A model generated the notes under the pieces. The model saw only the letters and a list, made by a program, of their open reading frames with translations, was not told the origin of the DNA and searched no databases. Shown piece after piece: positions 8,616-17,318 of a stretch of DNA of 38,146 bases. The stretch is from Maribacter sp. (lineage in GTDB: Bacteria > Bacteroidota > Bacteroidia > Flavobacteriales > Flavobacteriaceae). The stretch covers positions 1 through 38,146 of the forward strand of contig JALHST010000113.1 in the NCBI GenBank assembly GCA_022865355.1. The letters run 5' to 3'. Position numbers and translations under genes: made by a program. Every line of letters begins with the position of its first letter. Position 1 is the first letter of the stretch.

Positions 8616-9707
8616 ATGAAATTCTCCCTTAATATTATACTCCTTTTTGCCACAATCGGCCTGTTTCTATCATGTGGTAATGCAAGCAATGATGTTTATT
8701 TCGATCCCAATTTTGGCGACGGCCTGGGAAAAGGAATTCCCGTAGACGACTGTCTGGGACTAGGTACTGGTGATTTAGTGCTTTCGATACAAGAACAATA
8801 TACAACCCTTCCCGGAAAAGTATCTATTTTCTTTAAAGTGTCCGACATCGATGGGAGGCCGGTTCCCGGACTTACTGCTGACCAGTTTACCATCTATGAA
8901 CAAGGACGTAACGATGCCTGTTTCAATACAATTTCCAAGTCTGAATCGCAGGCCCGTATTTCCCCCAATTCGCAGATATTCAGCAACAATACCTTACTAG
9001 TGCTTGATTTAAGCAATAGTGTACTGAGCAGCAGCCTACAGGAATTGAAAAACGCCAGTATAAGTTTTGTGAACAATGTAATGCCCGGCACCACTCAGGA
9101 AAGCTTCAAAATGGCAATCTATTGGTTCGATGGCGAAAATGTACTGCATTTATTGAATCCGTTGACCGCTGACAAACAGGAGTTGATTACGGCGATACAG
9201 GGCATCATGGATGATATTAGTAATGACCCTTCTACAGATTTATATGGTGCGGTCATTAAATCGACCGATATTGCCAGTGAATTGCTGACGGCCAGTACCC
9301 AAGGTGGTAAAATAGGTGCCGCCTCGGTAGTTATCTTTACCGATGGAACCGACCAGGCTTCTCGTTACACACAAACCGCGGCACAAAAGAAAGTTGACGA
9401 TGCCAATCCGAATATTTCGTTCTTCACTATTGGTTTAGGGGCTGAAATCGACACACAGGTACTTACCGATCTCGGGAAGACATTTAGTGTTTTTGCGGGG
9501 AATGCAGAAGATCTCGAAACTACTTTTAACGATATATCGCAACGTGTTTCAGAACGTGCCAATAGCTTCTATCTTTTTGAATATTGTAGCCCGAAACGTG
9601 ATGGTAGCGGTGAAAATAATTTGGCCATTCAAGTAAAGGATGGGAGCCGACAAGGGGCGGTTCAGACCAAATTCAATGCCACCGGATTTACGGGGGGTTG
9701 CGAATAA
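8616..9707 (+). CDS. VWA-domain lipoprotein
   Basis: I use the ATG at 8616; the frame also opens with a TTG two codons earlier, which is less likely. The 363-residue product has a lipoprotein signal (MKFSLNIILLF...LFLSC) with Cys20 as lipidation site. An Ig-like or extracellular stretch follows (VSDIDGRPVPGLTADQFTIYE), of the kind often placed before VWA domains. The VWA domain starts at about residue 125. Its MIDAS motif DLSNS (Asp131, Ser133, Ser135) and later TDGT are intact, so metal-dependent ligand binding is plausible. The gene is alone on the plus strand between two minus-strand genes. The ligand is unknown. Confidence 0.88.
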   Translation: MKFSLNIILLFATIGLFLSCGNASNDVYFDPNFGDGLGKGIPVDDCLGLGTGDLVLSIQEQYTTLPGKVSIFFKVSDIDGRPVPGLTADQFTIYEQGRNDACFNTISKSESQARISPNSQIFSNNTLLVLDLSNSVLSSSLQELKNASISFVNNVMPGTTQESFKMAIYWFDGENVLHLLNPLTADKQELITAIQGIMDDISNDPSTDLYGAVIKSTDIASELLTASTQGGKIGAASVVIFTDGTDQASRYTQTAAQKKVDDANPNISFFTIGLGAEIDTQVLTDLGKTFSVFAGNAEDLETTFNDISQRVSERANSFYLFEYCSPKRDGSGENNLAIQVKDGSRQGAVQTKFNATGFTGGCE

Positions 9708-9758
9708 CCAAAGCACCCAGCATATTGAGTTGTTCGGCCAATCGCCGACACGTTGAAA

Positions 9759-9798
9759 ATATGCTTATTTTCTCTACCCTATGGAGAGGTAAGTATAT
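9759..9798. terminator. Possible bidirectional terminator between convergent genes
   Basis: ATATGCTTA (from 9759) and TAAGTATAT (to 9798) form a nearly perfect outer stem, with one wobble pair. An inner CTCT/AGAG stem sits inside it. It lies between the convergent ends of the VWA lipoprotein (9707) and the phosphodiesterase (9838). There is no long U-run, so efficiency is uncertain. Confidence 0.3.
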
Positions 9799-9837
9799 GT
9801 TATTTATACGCGAGCCATTCGAAGCAACAAGCCACCG

Positions 9838-10599
9838 TTATTTGGTATTCTTGAAATACGCGGCACAATCGTACGGATGATCGGTATTAATAAAACAGAC
9901 TCCGAGATCTGCGAATGTTTGCCAAGCCAATTCCGAATCAGGAGTTGCCCAAAAACGCAGTGTCTTACCCAGTTTATTGGCCTTCGCAACAATAGACGCG
10001 ATGATTTTTGCCTCTTTTTGGGAAATCGGTTTTTTACCATCCCATTCGGCATATTTATAAAATGGCAGACTTATTAAGGCAACTTTTTCCCATATCACAG
10101 GCTCTGAAACCGCATCCAAACTTTGGTAATCAAATACTATGTATTTGGGATACTTAAGATAGTCCTCCGAAACGGGACGATTACCTGAAATCACTAGAGA
10201 TACCTGATTATCAGAGGTTAATTCGGGATATGCTTGTAGTATTTGGATCAAACGAGAGAGTGTACCGTAGGCATCCGATTTGATATCGATCAGCAACTGT
10301 AAGGGGGCCTTATCCCGATTTGATGCATTGGCCGTGGCATTGCGCAACGGATTCAAATACATGTTCTCTAATTCCCTATCTGAATTAATTCCCGCTTCAT
10401 CATGTGCTACATATAGCGTATCGTTCCTTAAATAAATATCAACTTCGATAGATCGTGCTCCTGCTTCATACGCGTTCCAAAAAGGAATTTTTTGCTGATA
10501 ATCATTATGCGAATGTATTTTAAGCGCGTCACATGATTGTGCCATGATCGTGAGTGAGATGCACATCGTCAACGGCACAAGGCAAAGCTTTGGAATCAT
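9838..10599 (-). CDS. Secreted PLC/GDPD-superfamily phosphodiesterase
   Basis: This 253-residue protein has a short signal peptide (MIPKLCLVPLTMCISLTIMAQS). It is followed at once by the catalytic start of the PI-PLC/GDPD TIM barrel: IHSHNDYQQ (first catalytic His), SIEVDIYL (metal-binding Glu and Asp) and VAHDEAG (second catalytic His with Asp). This spacing fits an uncharacterised bacterial GDPD-like group rather than classic GlpQ. It probably cleaves a phosphodiester in the periplasm or at the surface. It is transcribed alone and converges with the VWA gene. The window has a second, unrelated-looking member of this superfamily at 24649. Confidence 0.85.
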   Translation of the reverse strand: MIPKLCLVPLTMCISLTIMAQSCDALKIHSHNDYQQKIPFWNAYEAGARSIEVDIYLRNDTLYVAHDEAGINSDRELENMYLNPLRNATANASNRDKAPLQLLIDIKSDAYGTLSRLIQILQAYPELTSDNQVSLVISGNRPVSEDYLKYPKYIVFDYQSLDAVSEPVIWEKVALISLPFYKYAEWDGKKPISQKEAKIIASIVAKANKLGKTLRFWATPDSELAWQTFADLGVCFINTDHPYDCAAYFKNTK

Positions 10600-10884
10600 G
10601 TTTACGGTTTTTCATAAAAATAAACTTTTATTCTACATTGAGGAGTTTCGGTCACTTATATCAGTTGCCAAAATTTTTATTGGAAAAAGATAATTTGGGG
10701 CCATATATCGCAATTCAAAGCATCTCATCGATAATATAGCCCTAATTTAAAAATGACCCTAGGGTTTTTGGCCCAATAATTGTTTTAGTAATAACAAAAC
10801 CAATCAACTTGAACAACGCCATCCGAAAAACTAAGTGAATGTAAAACAAGGCCTCCCGTCGAAGGGGCAAAAAGAAAAGAAATC

Positions 10885-11052
10885 ATGGATGTATTCAAAG
10901 AAATTGTTCAGTATAGTGCCCTTGGGATGATGTCAAAATGGTATAAAAGCATCGTTTTGCTCTTGTTCTCAACGATAGTCACCATCTTGTTGACTATGCT
11001 TGCCATATTAATCGTGAAAGGCCCTGATATGATTATTCAATTTGGCTATTAA
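10885..11052 (+). CDS. Small single-span membrane protein (55 aa), hypothetical
   Basis: An ATG at 10885 opens a 55-residue frame ending in TAA at 11050. It begins MDVFKEIVQYSALG, then WYKS, then about 23 hydrophobic residues (from IVLLLFST to LAILIV), and ends KGPDMIIQFGY. The pattern of amphipathic start, one membrane segment and short tail is typical of real small membrane proteins, and an A/G-rich AAAGAAAAGAAAT tract precedes the ATG. It sits alone on the plus strand, and its stop is 8 bp from the convergent stop of the carboxypeptidase gene. I do not recognise the family. It could be a chance frame, but its composition argues otherwise. Confidence 0.5.
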   Translation: MDVFKEIVQYSALGMMSKWYKSIVLLLFSTIVTILLTMLAILIVKGPDMIIQFGY

Positions 11053-11059
11053 ACCGGAT

Positions 11060-12529
11060 TTAACGGTAGATTAGGGCATTTTTAAAAGTGCCTTCATCGG
11101 TTGACAAATCGATTAAAAAGCCATTTATTAAGGCATATTTAATACTTCCCTCCCTTTCTAATAAAAAAGTGGGATTGATTCCTACCTCCATTTTGAATCC
11201 AGGAAGTTTATAGTTCAGACCTAAGATGTTAATCGGAAATGGGGATTCTTTCAGGTCTTGCGGGATGTTTTCCATACGGACATAGGTATAGCCGGTTTTT
11301 AGCAATTTGCTAATATCCATTTTTTTTAGATCTTCTAAATTTTTTACCTTCTCTGGATAGATACGTCCGGGCTTAACCGTAAAATCGGTTGCATCAAAAG
11401 TTTTATAGCCATAATAGGTAGAAAGATCGCCTTGGTCGATAATTCGACTACTATACCAGAAGTCAAAATTTCCAGGCTTATCAACTTCTGTGCGATTGAT
11501 TCCAAGATCTAAACGGTACGCTTTGCCCAGAAGGTCATAAGTTATATTGTTGATCTTTAAATCGAACAACTTCCGATCGTTCTCCGGGATTTTTTCATAT
11601 GCCTCCAATGGTATTTCGTTATAATTGTTCATGGCAATGGTATATATTGCCGATAGGATCGAAACATAGTTCAATTTGCGTATTTGCTGTTTTTCTGAGT
11701 CATTGGTATATCCCCCAGATTCAATAAGAATGGCACTTGTACCCCATTTCTGGATATTATCGCCAAAAGCCCGGGGTTCAAAATCATCGTTGTATCTTCC
11801 CACCTGGCCCGGCGCGTATTTTTGAATAATAGCATTCATGAAGACGATTACTTTCATGGCATTGCCACGTACCACATTGATGTCTTTTTCATAATTATAG
11901 GCCGGTGCCAAATAAGAAATAGTTGCTGGTTTATCTGTTAATTCGGCATTATAATAAGTACTCTGATCATGAAGATTGAAACCGAAATCGGCCTGCAGGC
12001 TATCGCGTACCCTTTTCAGCGTCTGCGCTTCCGGCGACTGCAAGCTAATAGCATCCCTATTGATATCTATTCCCAGACGATTTCTTCTTTGAAACACTTC
12101 TGCCCCATCCGGATTCAACATCGGTAAAAAGTGTAAGGTTAGATGATCGAATATTTCATGTTTCTCCGATTTAAAATCCTCGCTGTCCAAAAAATTGAAT
12201 ATATCGAACATAGCCTGGGTCGCGGTAGGCTCGTCACCATGCATTTGCGACCAGAGAAATACATTGGTCTTTCCGGTTCCTATACTGATTAAGTAAAGGT
12301 TTCTGCCTTCAATCGACTTCCCGACAACATTGACCTTGAATTTTGGGTTGCCCTGGTATTTGGCAATCAAAGGTTGCAGGTCTTGGTATTTTATGCGTCG
12401 TTTATTTAATTTTGGTTCCTTGTATTTTTCATAAGTTTCATACAATGAACCTGTAAGGTCGTTTTCCTGGGGGTAAACGGTAAAGGTTACCATTATAAAT
12501 AAAGCGGTGCTAAAAAATTTGAAATTCAT
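11060..12529 (-). CDS. M14-family zinc carboxypeptidase, exported
   Basis: The start is the ATG at 12527-12529, where a signal peptide begins (MNFKFFSTALFIMVTFTVYPQ). The frame is open to 12685 but that part overlaps the amidase gene. The 489-residue enzyme has the M14 zinc site: SQMHGDEP (His97, Glu100) and NLHDQSTY (His187). It also has NPDGAEVFQRRN and DINRD for substrate carboxylate binding, and the catalytic Glu in ILIESGGYTND. Members trim C-terminal residues from peptides or peptidoglycan stems. The C-terminal third is beta-rich and unassigned. The start overlaps the 3' end of the amidase gene by 20 bp, suggesting translational coupling and a shared cell-wall role. Confidence 0.9.
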   Translation of the reverse strand: MNFKFFSTALFIMVTFTVYPQENDLTGSLYETYEKYKEPKLNKRRIKYQDLQPLIAKYQGNPKFKVNVVGKSIEGRNLYLISIGTGKTNVFLWSQMHGDEPTATQAMFDIFNFLDSEDFKSEKHEIFDHLTLHFLPMLNPDGAEVFQRRNRLGIDINRDAISLQSPEAQTLKRVRDSLQADFGFNLHDQSTYYNAELTDKPATISYLAPAYNYEKDINVVRGNAMKVIVFMNAIIQKYAPGQVGRYNDDFEPRAFGDNIQKWGTSAILIESGGYTNDSEKQQIRKLNYVSILSAIYTIAMNNYNEIPLEAYEKIPENDRKLFDLKINNITYDLLGKAYRLDLGINRTEVDKPGNFDFWYSSRIIDQGDLSTYYGYKTFDATDFTVKPGRIYPEKVKNLEDLKKMDISKLLKTGYTYVRMENIPQDLKESPFPINILGLNYKLPGFKMEVGINPTFLLEREGSIKYALINGFLIDLSTDEGTFKNALIYR

Positions 12530-13196
12530 GGGTAGGTGATTTTTGTGGTACAGGCTTGAATTTAAGATTTTTGTTGGTATTGCGTACCTTTCGCACGAAA
12601 TCTTCGCCAGGATCGTTCTTTTCGGTTCGATAGTTTTCATCTTTCTCAAGCCACAACAGATGCCCTTCAAAATTGGTATATTCATAATGGCCTATCAAAT
12701 AGTCGATGTTATACTTTTTGGTGAGATATTTCACCAGCCAAATATTCGATTTTAGCTGCGCCTCGGTCAATGGAAGGTCCTTCGTTCCCCCAACGTTCTC
12801 GATGCCAATGGCACAGTGATTGAGGCCGATTACATGCCGGGCCATGGTCGTTTCGGGAAGCAGACGATAAATTTTCCCATCCCTGTCAACGAGAAATTGC
12901 GACGAAACATTCAGGGCGCTTGCGTTCTCTAATTCGGGCCGCCACGTAGGAAGCACCGATTTTTCAAAAGCTTCGAAGGTAGCCTCAAGAGTTGGCAATA
13001 CCGTCCAATGCAAGACGATCATTTTCGGCACTATGGTAGGTGAATTCACAGTCAGACCGTATCGATCCGATAGGTAATCGATGGTCATAATTTTACGTGT
13101 TTCATCAAAAACGATGGGCTTGTCGATTATTCTCTTGCCAGGCGCACAAGATCCCAATACGAGCAGAAGGGTGTAGACCAAGTTTCTTTTTGTCAT
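12510..13196 (-). CDS. Amidase_2 (PGRP-like) N-acetylmuramoyl-L-alanine amidase lipoprotein
   Basis: This 228-residue protein has a lipoprotein signal ending LVLGSC (Cys17). The amidase_2/PGRP fold is complete: VLHWTV (first zinc His), SSQFLVDRDGKIYRLLPE, MARHVIG, CAIGIENVGG, LIGHYEYT (second zinc His) and KNDPGEDF (the Asp corresponding to the AmpD ligand). It would cut the MurNAc-L-Ala bond of peptidoglycan or muropeptides while anchored in a membrane. An insertion of about 15 residues (GHLLWLEKDENYRTEK) lies between the last two motifs. Its 3' end overlaps the M14 carboxypeptidase start, and it starts 20 bp after the DinB-like gene. Confidence 0.9.
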   Translation of the reverse strand: MTKRNLVYTLLLVLGSCAPGKRIIDKPIVFDETRKIMTIDYLSDRYGLTVNSPTIVPKMIVLHWTVLPTLEATFEAFEKSVLPTWRPELENASALNVSSQFLVDRDGKIYRLLPETTMARHVIGLNHCAIGIENVGGTKDLPLTEAQLKSNIWLVKYLTKKYNIDYLIGHYEYTNFEGHLLWLEKDENYRTEKNDPGEDFVRKVRNTNKNLKFKPVPQKSPTHEFQIF

Positions 13197-13216
13197 TTTT
13201 GGTACTCGTTTTTTGA

Positions 13217-13663
13217 TTATCGGTCGAAGAATCGTCTATGATAATTTATTTGCCCCAAATGATAACTCAAATGGGAAGCCAAATGAACCAGAAAGTATTC
13301 AACGGTCATTTCGTCTTTGAAAACCAAAACAGGATAATTCTCATGTAATTGTTTGTGCGTCAATCGCGACAACGTTCTGTCGACCACCACGATCAAATCG
13401 TCTATTTTTAACATCAACTCCGTTTTTGGGACATTTTTTAAGCTAAACTCTGCCTCCCGATCCCTGATATAGCCAGTTTTGCCTAGTACACCACCAATAA
13501 AGGTGTTGAGGTTGCCCAAGAGATGAAGACATAAATTGCCTCCAGAATTGGTAATATTTTTGTCAACGACCCAAAGACTTGACTCACTATTGTACAAATC
13601 TATTTCAATCCTAAGCTTTTCAAGGTCTCTCTTGAATATTTTCTGTAATGTTTCGATTAACAT
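13217..13663 (-). CDS. DinB-like four-helix protein
   Basis: This 148-residue cytosolic protein resembles the DinB/DUF1572-like superfamily, a four-helix bundle with a His-based metal site. Visible ligands are the His in LCLHLLGNL (about 47) and the His pair in ASHLSYHLGQINYHRR near the C-terminus. Some superfamily members are thiol-dependent S-transferases, but most bacterial ones have no known role. It lies between the 3D-domain lipoprotein and the amidase on the same strand and may just be carried in the operon. Confidence 0.8.
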   Translation of the reverse strand: MLIETLQKIFKRDLEKLRIEIDLYNSESSLWVVDKNITNSGGNLCLHLLGNLNTFIGGVLGKTGYIRDREAEFSLKNVPKTELMLKIDDLIVVVDRTLSRLTHKQLHENYPVLVFKDEMTVEYFLVHLASHLSYHLGQINYHRRFFDR

Positions 13664-13687
13664 GCCAATACTTTTTAAAATTCAAAA

Positions 13688-14107
13688 TTATTCGGAAACT
13701 ACGGGTTGCTCCACTTTCTTTAGGGCATAGGTGATGGTCAATTTTTTACGCCCCCATTGCCTAGCTTTTTGAACGTCGGTCCCCATATATAGATCGATAC
13801 GATTCTTCCATCTGTAATGCATCTTGTCCTTTACCAAATAAACTCCGTCAAGGCCTTCGATCTTCACCATGGTGTTATGGTCAATGCCTTTGGCAAGCAG
13901 ATCTTGCGATATGGCAATACATTTCATTCCAGGTCGCAGGGTGTCCCCCCAAGCGGCTACTTGAGGATGGCCCACGGTCTGTGACGGCACCGAATTATAG
14001 GCTGAAACGGTTACCTTTAAAGGCACCCATTCAAAATTTTCGTCTTTATTTCTACAAGAAACAAAGATCATAAAAACGCTCCATACCAGCCATCCAATTT
14101 TTTTCAT
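13688..14107 (-). CDS. 3D-domain lipoprotein (MltA/YuiC-like double-psi barrel)
   Basis: This 139-residue protein has a lipoprotein signal ending FVSC (Cys18). The rest is one 3D domain: VTVSAYNSVPSQT, AAWGDTL, then GVYLVKDKM and RIDLYMG with the family aspartates, and the ending KARQWGRKKLTI. In MltA-type lytic transglycosylases and YuiC this fold cuts peptidoglycan glycan strands. Here it stands alone in a short lipoprotein. Its ATG overlaps the stop of the cytochrome gene by 4 bp (ATGA type), so the two are translationally coupled. It belongs with the amidase and carboxypeptidase as likely cell-wall factors; that grouping is inference. Confidence 0.82.
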   Translation of the reverse strand: MKKIGWLVWSVFMIFVSCRNKDENFEWVPLKVTVSAYNSVPSQTVGHPQVAAWGDTLRPGMKCIAISQDLLAKGIDHNTMVKIEGLDGVYLVKDKMHYRWKNRIDLYMGTDVQKARQWGRKKLTITYALKKVEQPVVSE

Positions 14108-15618
14108 TGTTTCCCAATAAACTTATTTTCCAAAACCAATAGATCCACTTTTTTTTCTTTCCAGAATTCGGATATAGCTTCGGGTGCAGGTGTGAAAGAA
14201 TACGAAAACGCACTTAATATAATATCCTCGTCGCCATCATTATCAACATCTCCCGAATCCATCAAAAACCATCTGCCGGCTTTGGAGTCTGAAAATGTAA
14301 ATGGAATAAATTTGTAATTTTTGGCTTCCTTGTTTTCAAGATATACGAATGAATAATTGGGATGGTTCGTGTAATCAGGGAAGGTCGAAAGCAGCGCAAA
14401 ATCAATATCCCCATCTTTATCAAAATCTTTCGCGATTACCCGTGTTGCACCGTTTAAAGGATAAAAATAGACTTGCTCGAATTCATTGTTGCCATTATTC
14501 AAATAGATTCGCATCCCGTGATACGGTTTTTGTACATAGGTTTTGTCGGCATTGTCCCCGTTCACGGTGACAATATCCTTATCCCCATCCCCGTCGTAGT
14601 CTACTAATTCGAACCAACTACTGCCATAGATGGGACTAAATCGTATCACTTTTTCGGGCCTAAAGTTCAAATCAGCTTCTTGGTATAAAATCGTAATCGT
14701 CTCATCGCCCTGGGCCGTCAGGGCCACTAAATCCTCCTTCCCATCATTATTCATATCTTCTGCCAAAACGCGAATGCTCCCAGGCTGGTCAAGTAAAATT
14801 ACTTTTTCAAAACCAGTATCGGCTTTTCTTTTTAATAAGGAAAGCGCCCCAGTTAAATCGCCGAACTCGCTTACGACCAATTCATCTACACCATCTTTGT
14901 TCAGGTCATGAATCAGCGTATGCACTGGGCGGTGAAGAATTTCAGGAATGACCGTACCCACGTTGTTTTCCCGAATAAATATTTTGCCAGACGGAATAGA
15001 TGAGGGATCCAGGTATCCCACAGTGGTGACATATTCAACACCATTTTGCACCTTGTAATCGGTAATTGCAATACCCAATCGCACTTTAGCAATGAGGGAA
15101 TCTTTAAGGTAATCATACGTCGATAATCTTCCCGAAAAATCACCGAGATAAATGAGTCGGTCTTTAGGATCAAATTTTAAATAGGTATATAAGGAGCTTG
15201 TAAGGGTATCTAGGGATATGGGGTTGGCACTAAACTGAATCAGTTCGTTCTCTTCATTGTTTTGCGCATTGCGTGGCAAGGAATCTGGCGCCATATCAAG
15301 TACATATTTCTTAAGAATCCCCCAATCTTCCCTTTTTATAAGGGGTGTCGGTGGGTATACTCCCGTCTTTAACATGGCCTCTTGCTCCATGAATGACAAC
15401 CCTTTCATCGGGTCATAACCCGGTTCACCCATACCCAACCTTGCTCCCATTTCGGGCAGAACCTTTGCGTCCCATAGGTTTTTTGGCAAGGAGTTCAGGG
15501 AAGGCGCTATGTGGCAACTTGTGCAATAGGTATTAAAGAGGGCTTGCCCCTTCTCCTCCTTATTGGAGGAACACGATAGCACAAACAAAACTAGAAAATA
15601 TAAGGGGGTTCTCGCCAT
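14104..15618 (-). CDS. Cytochrome c / FG-GAP (VCBS) repeat lipoprotein
   Basis: This 504-residue lipoprotein (signal ending LFVLSC, Cys16) has one heme c site, CTSCH at 32-36, in a short cytochrome domain reaching about residue 95. From about residue 200 come FG-GAP/VCBS propeller blades with calcium-type loops: DLNKDGVDEL, DMNNDGKEDL, DYDGDGDKDI, DFDKDGDIDF and DVDNDGDEDI. The result is a surface or periplasmic redox protein with a beta-propeller, possibly docking to another enzyme. Such fusions are common in Bacteroidota and Planctomycetes, but the redox partner is usually unknown. It leads the minus-strand run that continues through the 3D lipoprotein, DinB-like, amidase and carboxypeptidase genes. 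Confidence 0.92.
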   Translation of the reverse strand: MARTPLYFLVLFVLSCSSNKEEKGQALFNTYCTSCHIAPSLNSLPKNLWDAKVLPEMGARLGMGEPGYDPMKGLSFMEQEAMLKTGVYPPTPLIKREDWGILKKYVLDMAPDSLPRNAQNNEENELIQFSANPISLDTLTSSLYTYLKFDPKDRLIYLGDFSGRLSTYDYLKDSLIAKVRLGIAITDYKVQNGVEYVTTVGYLDPSSIPSGKIFIRENNVGTVIPEILHRPVHTLIHDLNKDGVDELVVSEFGDLTGALSLLKRKADTGFEKVILLDQPGSIRVLAEDMNNDGKEDLVALTAQGDETITILYQEADLNFRPEKVIRFSPIYGSSWFELVDYDGDGDKDIVTVNGDNADKTYVQKPYHGMRIYLNNGNNEFEQVYFYPLNGATRVIAKDFDKDGDIDFALLSTFPDYTNHPNYSFVYLENKEAKNYKFIPFTFSDSKAGRWFLMDSGDVDNDGDEDIILSAFSYSFTPAPEAISEFWKEKKVDLLVLENKFIGKQ

Positions 15619-15669
15619 ATTATTATCTTCGCGGTAATAAAGTTACAACAATTTTACACCCGACCATCG

Positions 15670-17007
15670 ATGAAGCTTTTCAAACGAATTCTCTTTGTTT
15701 TTTTAACCGTATTGATCATCACTGCCGTAATTAACTATCCAAAATAGAACATTATTTCTGGGTATGCTTCCAAAAATATGGCCTCATGTGTTTTTATCGC
15801 CCATCGCAGTGCCGAATCGGTCAACGGAAATGACAACAATGTACCCTTGATCAAATTGGCCAAAGTCGAGCTGAATGGCAGCGAAGCTTCGGCAACTGTT
15901 TTTGGCTTGATGGAGCGAAAAACGCAATGCCGTGATGGACTAGGATGTGTTTTGATCAATGATGGATTTGACGATTCAATGATCCTTTCTAAACCTCATC
16001 GCACTAAAATAAACAACGACCTGGCTTTTCCTTATGGGGATAAGAAAGCCAAAGATACCCTTTTCGAAAATGTAGATTATAAAATGTTGAACCTGGCATT
16101 GGATAGTGCCTTTGCACGTCCTGAAAAGCAAAAAACACGTACCGTTCTGGTGGTGTATAAAAACCATATCATTGCCGAACGATATATAGATGGTTTTAAC
16201 CCCACTACTCCTATTTTGGGCTGGTCGATGACTAAAAGCGTTTTGGCCACCTTGTATGGAATATTGGAGTACAAAAAGAAAATTGATCTTACAAAGCCGG
16301 TTCCCATAGCCCAATGGAATAAGGATGAACGCAAAAACATTCACCTTAACGATTTATTGCGCATGCAAAGCGGTTTGGCCTGGGATGAGGATTACAGTTC
16401 AATATCCGATGTCACACGTATGCTTTTTTTGGAAGATGATATGTCGCAAGTACAGTTAAATAAGAAAGCCATAGCGGCACCTGGTGAAATATGGAATTAT
16501 TCTTCGGGGACGACGAATTTATTATCAGGATTGCTCAGAAAGCAATTTAAGACCGAGCAAGAATATCTCGATTTTCCCTATTCGGCATTGATCGACAAAA
16601 TTGGGATGCATTCGATGCTGATAGAAACCGATAGGGTTGGAAATTTTGTAGGTTCTTCTTATGGTTGGGCAAGTACACGGGACTGGGCCAAATTCGGGTT
16701 GTTATATCTGAACCAGGGCAACTGGAATGGTGAACAACTCTTTGATGCCTCCTGGGTTCGCTATATTACCCAGCCCACCGCACATTCAAATGGCACGTAC
16801 GGAGCCCACTTTTGGCTTAATGCCTATGGAAAATATCCTGATGTGCCAAAGGACCTTTATTCTGCCAATGGCTATGAAGGTCAATATGTGTTCATTATTC
16901 CTTCAAAAGACCTGGTCATTGTTCGTACGGGCCTTGCCGAGGATCCCGATTTTGAGTTGAATCGCTTTTTAAAAGAAGTTGTAAGCTGCATTCGCACGAA
17001 GATTTAA
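15670..17007 (+). pseudogene. Serine hydrolase (beta-lactamase/PBP4-type) with in-frame TAG at codon 26
   Basis: A frame opens at ATG 15670 with a membrane anchor or signal (MKLFKRILFVFLTVLIITAVINYPK). It meets TAG at 15745-15747 and continues in the same frame (NIISGYASKN, then M at 15778) to TAA at 17005-17007. Homologues I remember read straight through this point (INYPK then a residue then NIISGY), so the TAG appears to replace one codon. The enzyme part keeps GWSMTKSVLATLYG (SxxK nucleophile and base) and WNYSSGTTNLL. A restart at 15778 would give a 409-residue protein without export signal, probably not in its proper place. It is either a recent one-base nonsense pseudogene or a sequencing error. 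The start is 52 bp from the divergent cytochrome gene. Confidence 0.8.
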
Positions 17008-17318
17008 GTCATTCTAAGCCTTTCATGGCCAAAATCAACCGAAAAATATCCCACAAATATCAAGAAAGTATCACCCTGCAACATTTTCGGAGTGCTTCAC
17101 AACAATAAATTCTTTTTAATGGTGAAAGCAATTAAGTTTACCATGTAATTAATCAATAATCAAAATTTTTCATTTTCATATAGTGTTCTCGTAAAAGAGC
17201 TCGTTCTTAGCTGATCGGGCTCTTTTTAGTTTGCGATTATTCTATAAAGGGAAAATTATCACGCAACCCAGAACGACTATAATGAATGAGCCCTTTTGAT
17301 AAGAGTGCTAAACCAATT
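17008..17318. other. Gene-free stretch between convergent genes
   Basis: This is AT-rich sequence between the serine hydrolase and menB, which converge here. I find no coding frame of note. The only structure is the hairpin at 17193-17227, listed separately. Confidence 0.5.
17193..17227 (+). terminator. Rho-independent terminator hairpin
   Basis: AAAGAGCTCG (from 17194) pairs with CGGGCTCTTT, with one G-U pair and a 12-base loop, followed by a T-run on the plus strand. The A-run on the other side means it may also serve menB on the minus strand. It lies about 190 bp after the serine hydrolase stop and about 90 bp after the menB stop. Confidence 0.6.

Noticed and set aside
15735-15959. Minus-strand 74-residue frame over the serine hydrolase start
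   Set aside because: Antisense to a frame with clear homology on both sides of the TAG; no features of its own.
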